DNA of 39,910 bases, taken from assembly GCA_017537905.1 (NCBI GenBank), contig JAFYJX010000018.1, positions 1 to 39,910 of the forward strand, written 5' to 3'. The stretch is from Clostridiales bacterium (GTDB lineage Bacteria; Bacillota_A; Clostridia; Saccharofermentanales; Saccharofermentanaceae). A model generated the notes under the pieces. That model was given only the letters and a program-made list of their open reading frames with translations. It was not told the DNA's origin and did no database searches. Positions 39,671-39,910 of the stretch are shown in pieces. A program made the position numbers and the translations under genes. Positions within the stretch are counted from its first letter, which is position 1. The number at the start of each line of letters is the position of its first letter.

Positions 39671-39910
39671 TTAGTTCTCGAACTCGACAACGAGCTGGGA
39701 AACTGTCTGCTTAGCGTCGCCGTAGATCATGACGGTGTTATCCATCGTGAAGAGCGGGTTCTCGATGCCGGAGAAGCCTGTACCCTGACCACGCTTGAGG
39801 ACGAATACTGTGCGTGCCTCGTAAGCGTTTACGATAGGCATACCGTAGAGCGGTGATGACTCGTCGTTGATAGCAGCAGGGTTAACAACGTCGTTAGCGC
39901 CGATGACGAT
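39671..39910 (-). CDS. pntB: NAD(P) transhydrogenase subunit beta, C-terminal end (gene runs off the right edge)
   Basis: The last 79 residues of the protein are seen, reading IVIGANDVVNPAA..., then SPLYGMPIVNAYEA, 'VFVLKRGQGTGFSGIENPLF' and 'NTVMIYGDAKQTVSQLVVEFEN' before the stop at 39671-39673. These are the hallmark segments of domain III of PntB, which binds NADP(H) (NDVVNPAA, MPI, KRG-GTG-SG, NPLF, GDAK). The enzyme couples proton flow to hydride transfer between NADH and NADP+. The upstream subunits lie outside the window. Confidence 0.93.
   Translation of the reverse strand: MVIGANDVVNPAAINDESSPLYGMPIVNAYEARTVFVLKRGQGTGFSGIENPLFTMDNTVMIYGDAKQTVSQLVVEFEN

Overview
The window reads as a chromosomal segment of an anaerobic Bacillota, most likely a gut- or rumen-type member of the Clostridia. 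This rests on gene content and style, because no rRNA or tRNA is present. Typical signs are strong GGAGG-type ribosome binding sites, many short lipoproteins with a Cys lipobox, a DUF4003 protein, two CmpB-type membrane proteins, a CD1871A-type CXXC micro-protein, a bacterial serpin, a secreted GH16 glucanase and ChvE-type sugar-binding domains. No phage, transposase, integrase or CRISPR array was found.

Layout. Positions 1-1699 (minus) carry a two-component pair: a histidine kinase and the first part of its response regulator. A DUF4003 gene follows (1928-2947, plus). 3309-5693 holds a GH16 lipoprotein (minus) divergent from an AraC-family regulator (plus) whose leader has 35-bp tandem repeats. 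5832-8695 (minus) is a tightly coupled five-gene operon: a methyltransferase, three GNAT acetyltransferases and a CatA-like acyltransferase. 8832-14880 has an unrecognised membrane protein, an alpha/beta hydrolase, a large HD-GYP receptor, two CmpB-type paralogues and a PD-(D/E)XK-like protein.

15321-19917 has an NSS transporter divergent from two related lipoproteins, the first of which is fused to a ChvE-like sugar-binding domain. 20145-22902 (minus) is an ABC exporter operon (ATPase plus two ABC-2 permeases). 22973-25592 (minus) has a GGDEF-EAL protein with both active sites degenerate, and TcdA. 25754-27401 (plus) is an ECF-like sigma factor overlapping a membrane anti-sigma candidate. 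27583-30863 (plus) is a series of zinc-ribbon membrane proteins ending in an SPFH protein, similar to the Bacillus ydjGHI group. 30982-32593 (minus) is a redox cassette (TlpA-like lipoprotein, 45-aa CXXC protein, polyferredoxin-like membrane protein), divergent from a serpin lipoprotein. A PAP2-like protein follows. Then comes a tandem family of membrane-anchored solute-binding proteins (35090-39315) with a decayed third member, and the 3' end of pntB (minus).

The most unusual material is: (i) the membrane-anchored zinc-ribbon/solute-binding family, each member starting inside a conserved hairpin that shows the Shine-Dalgarno in its loop and holds the AUG in its stem, with covarying base pairs; (ii) the lipoprotein-ChvE fusion beside its stand-alone relative, both under a duplicated promoter; (iii) several intergenic arrays of short inverted words, each array with its own word (GGTTACA, GTGCCCCA, GTGTACA/ATGATAC), next to gene 3' ends; and (iv) a serpin with a Cys-Lys-Cys predicted reactive site, divergent from a thiol-redox cassette. 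All functions are inferred from reading the sequence; no database search was possible.
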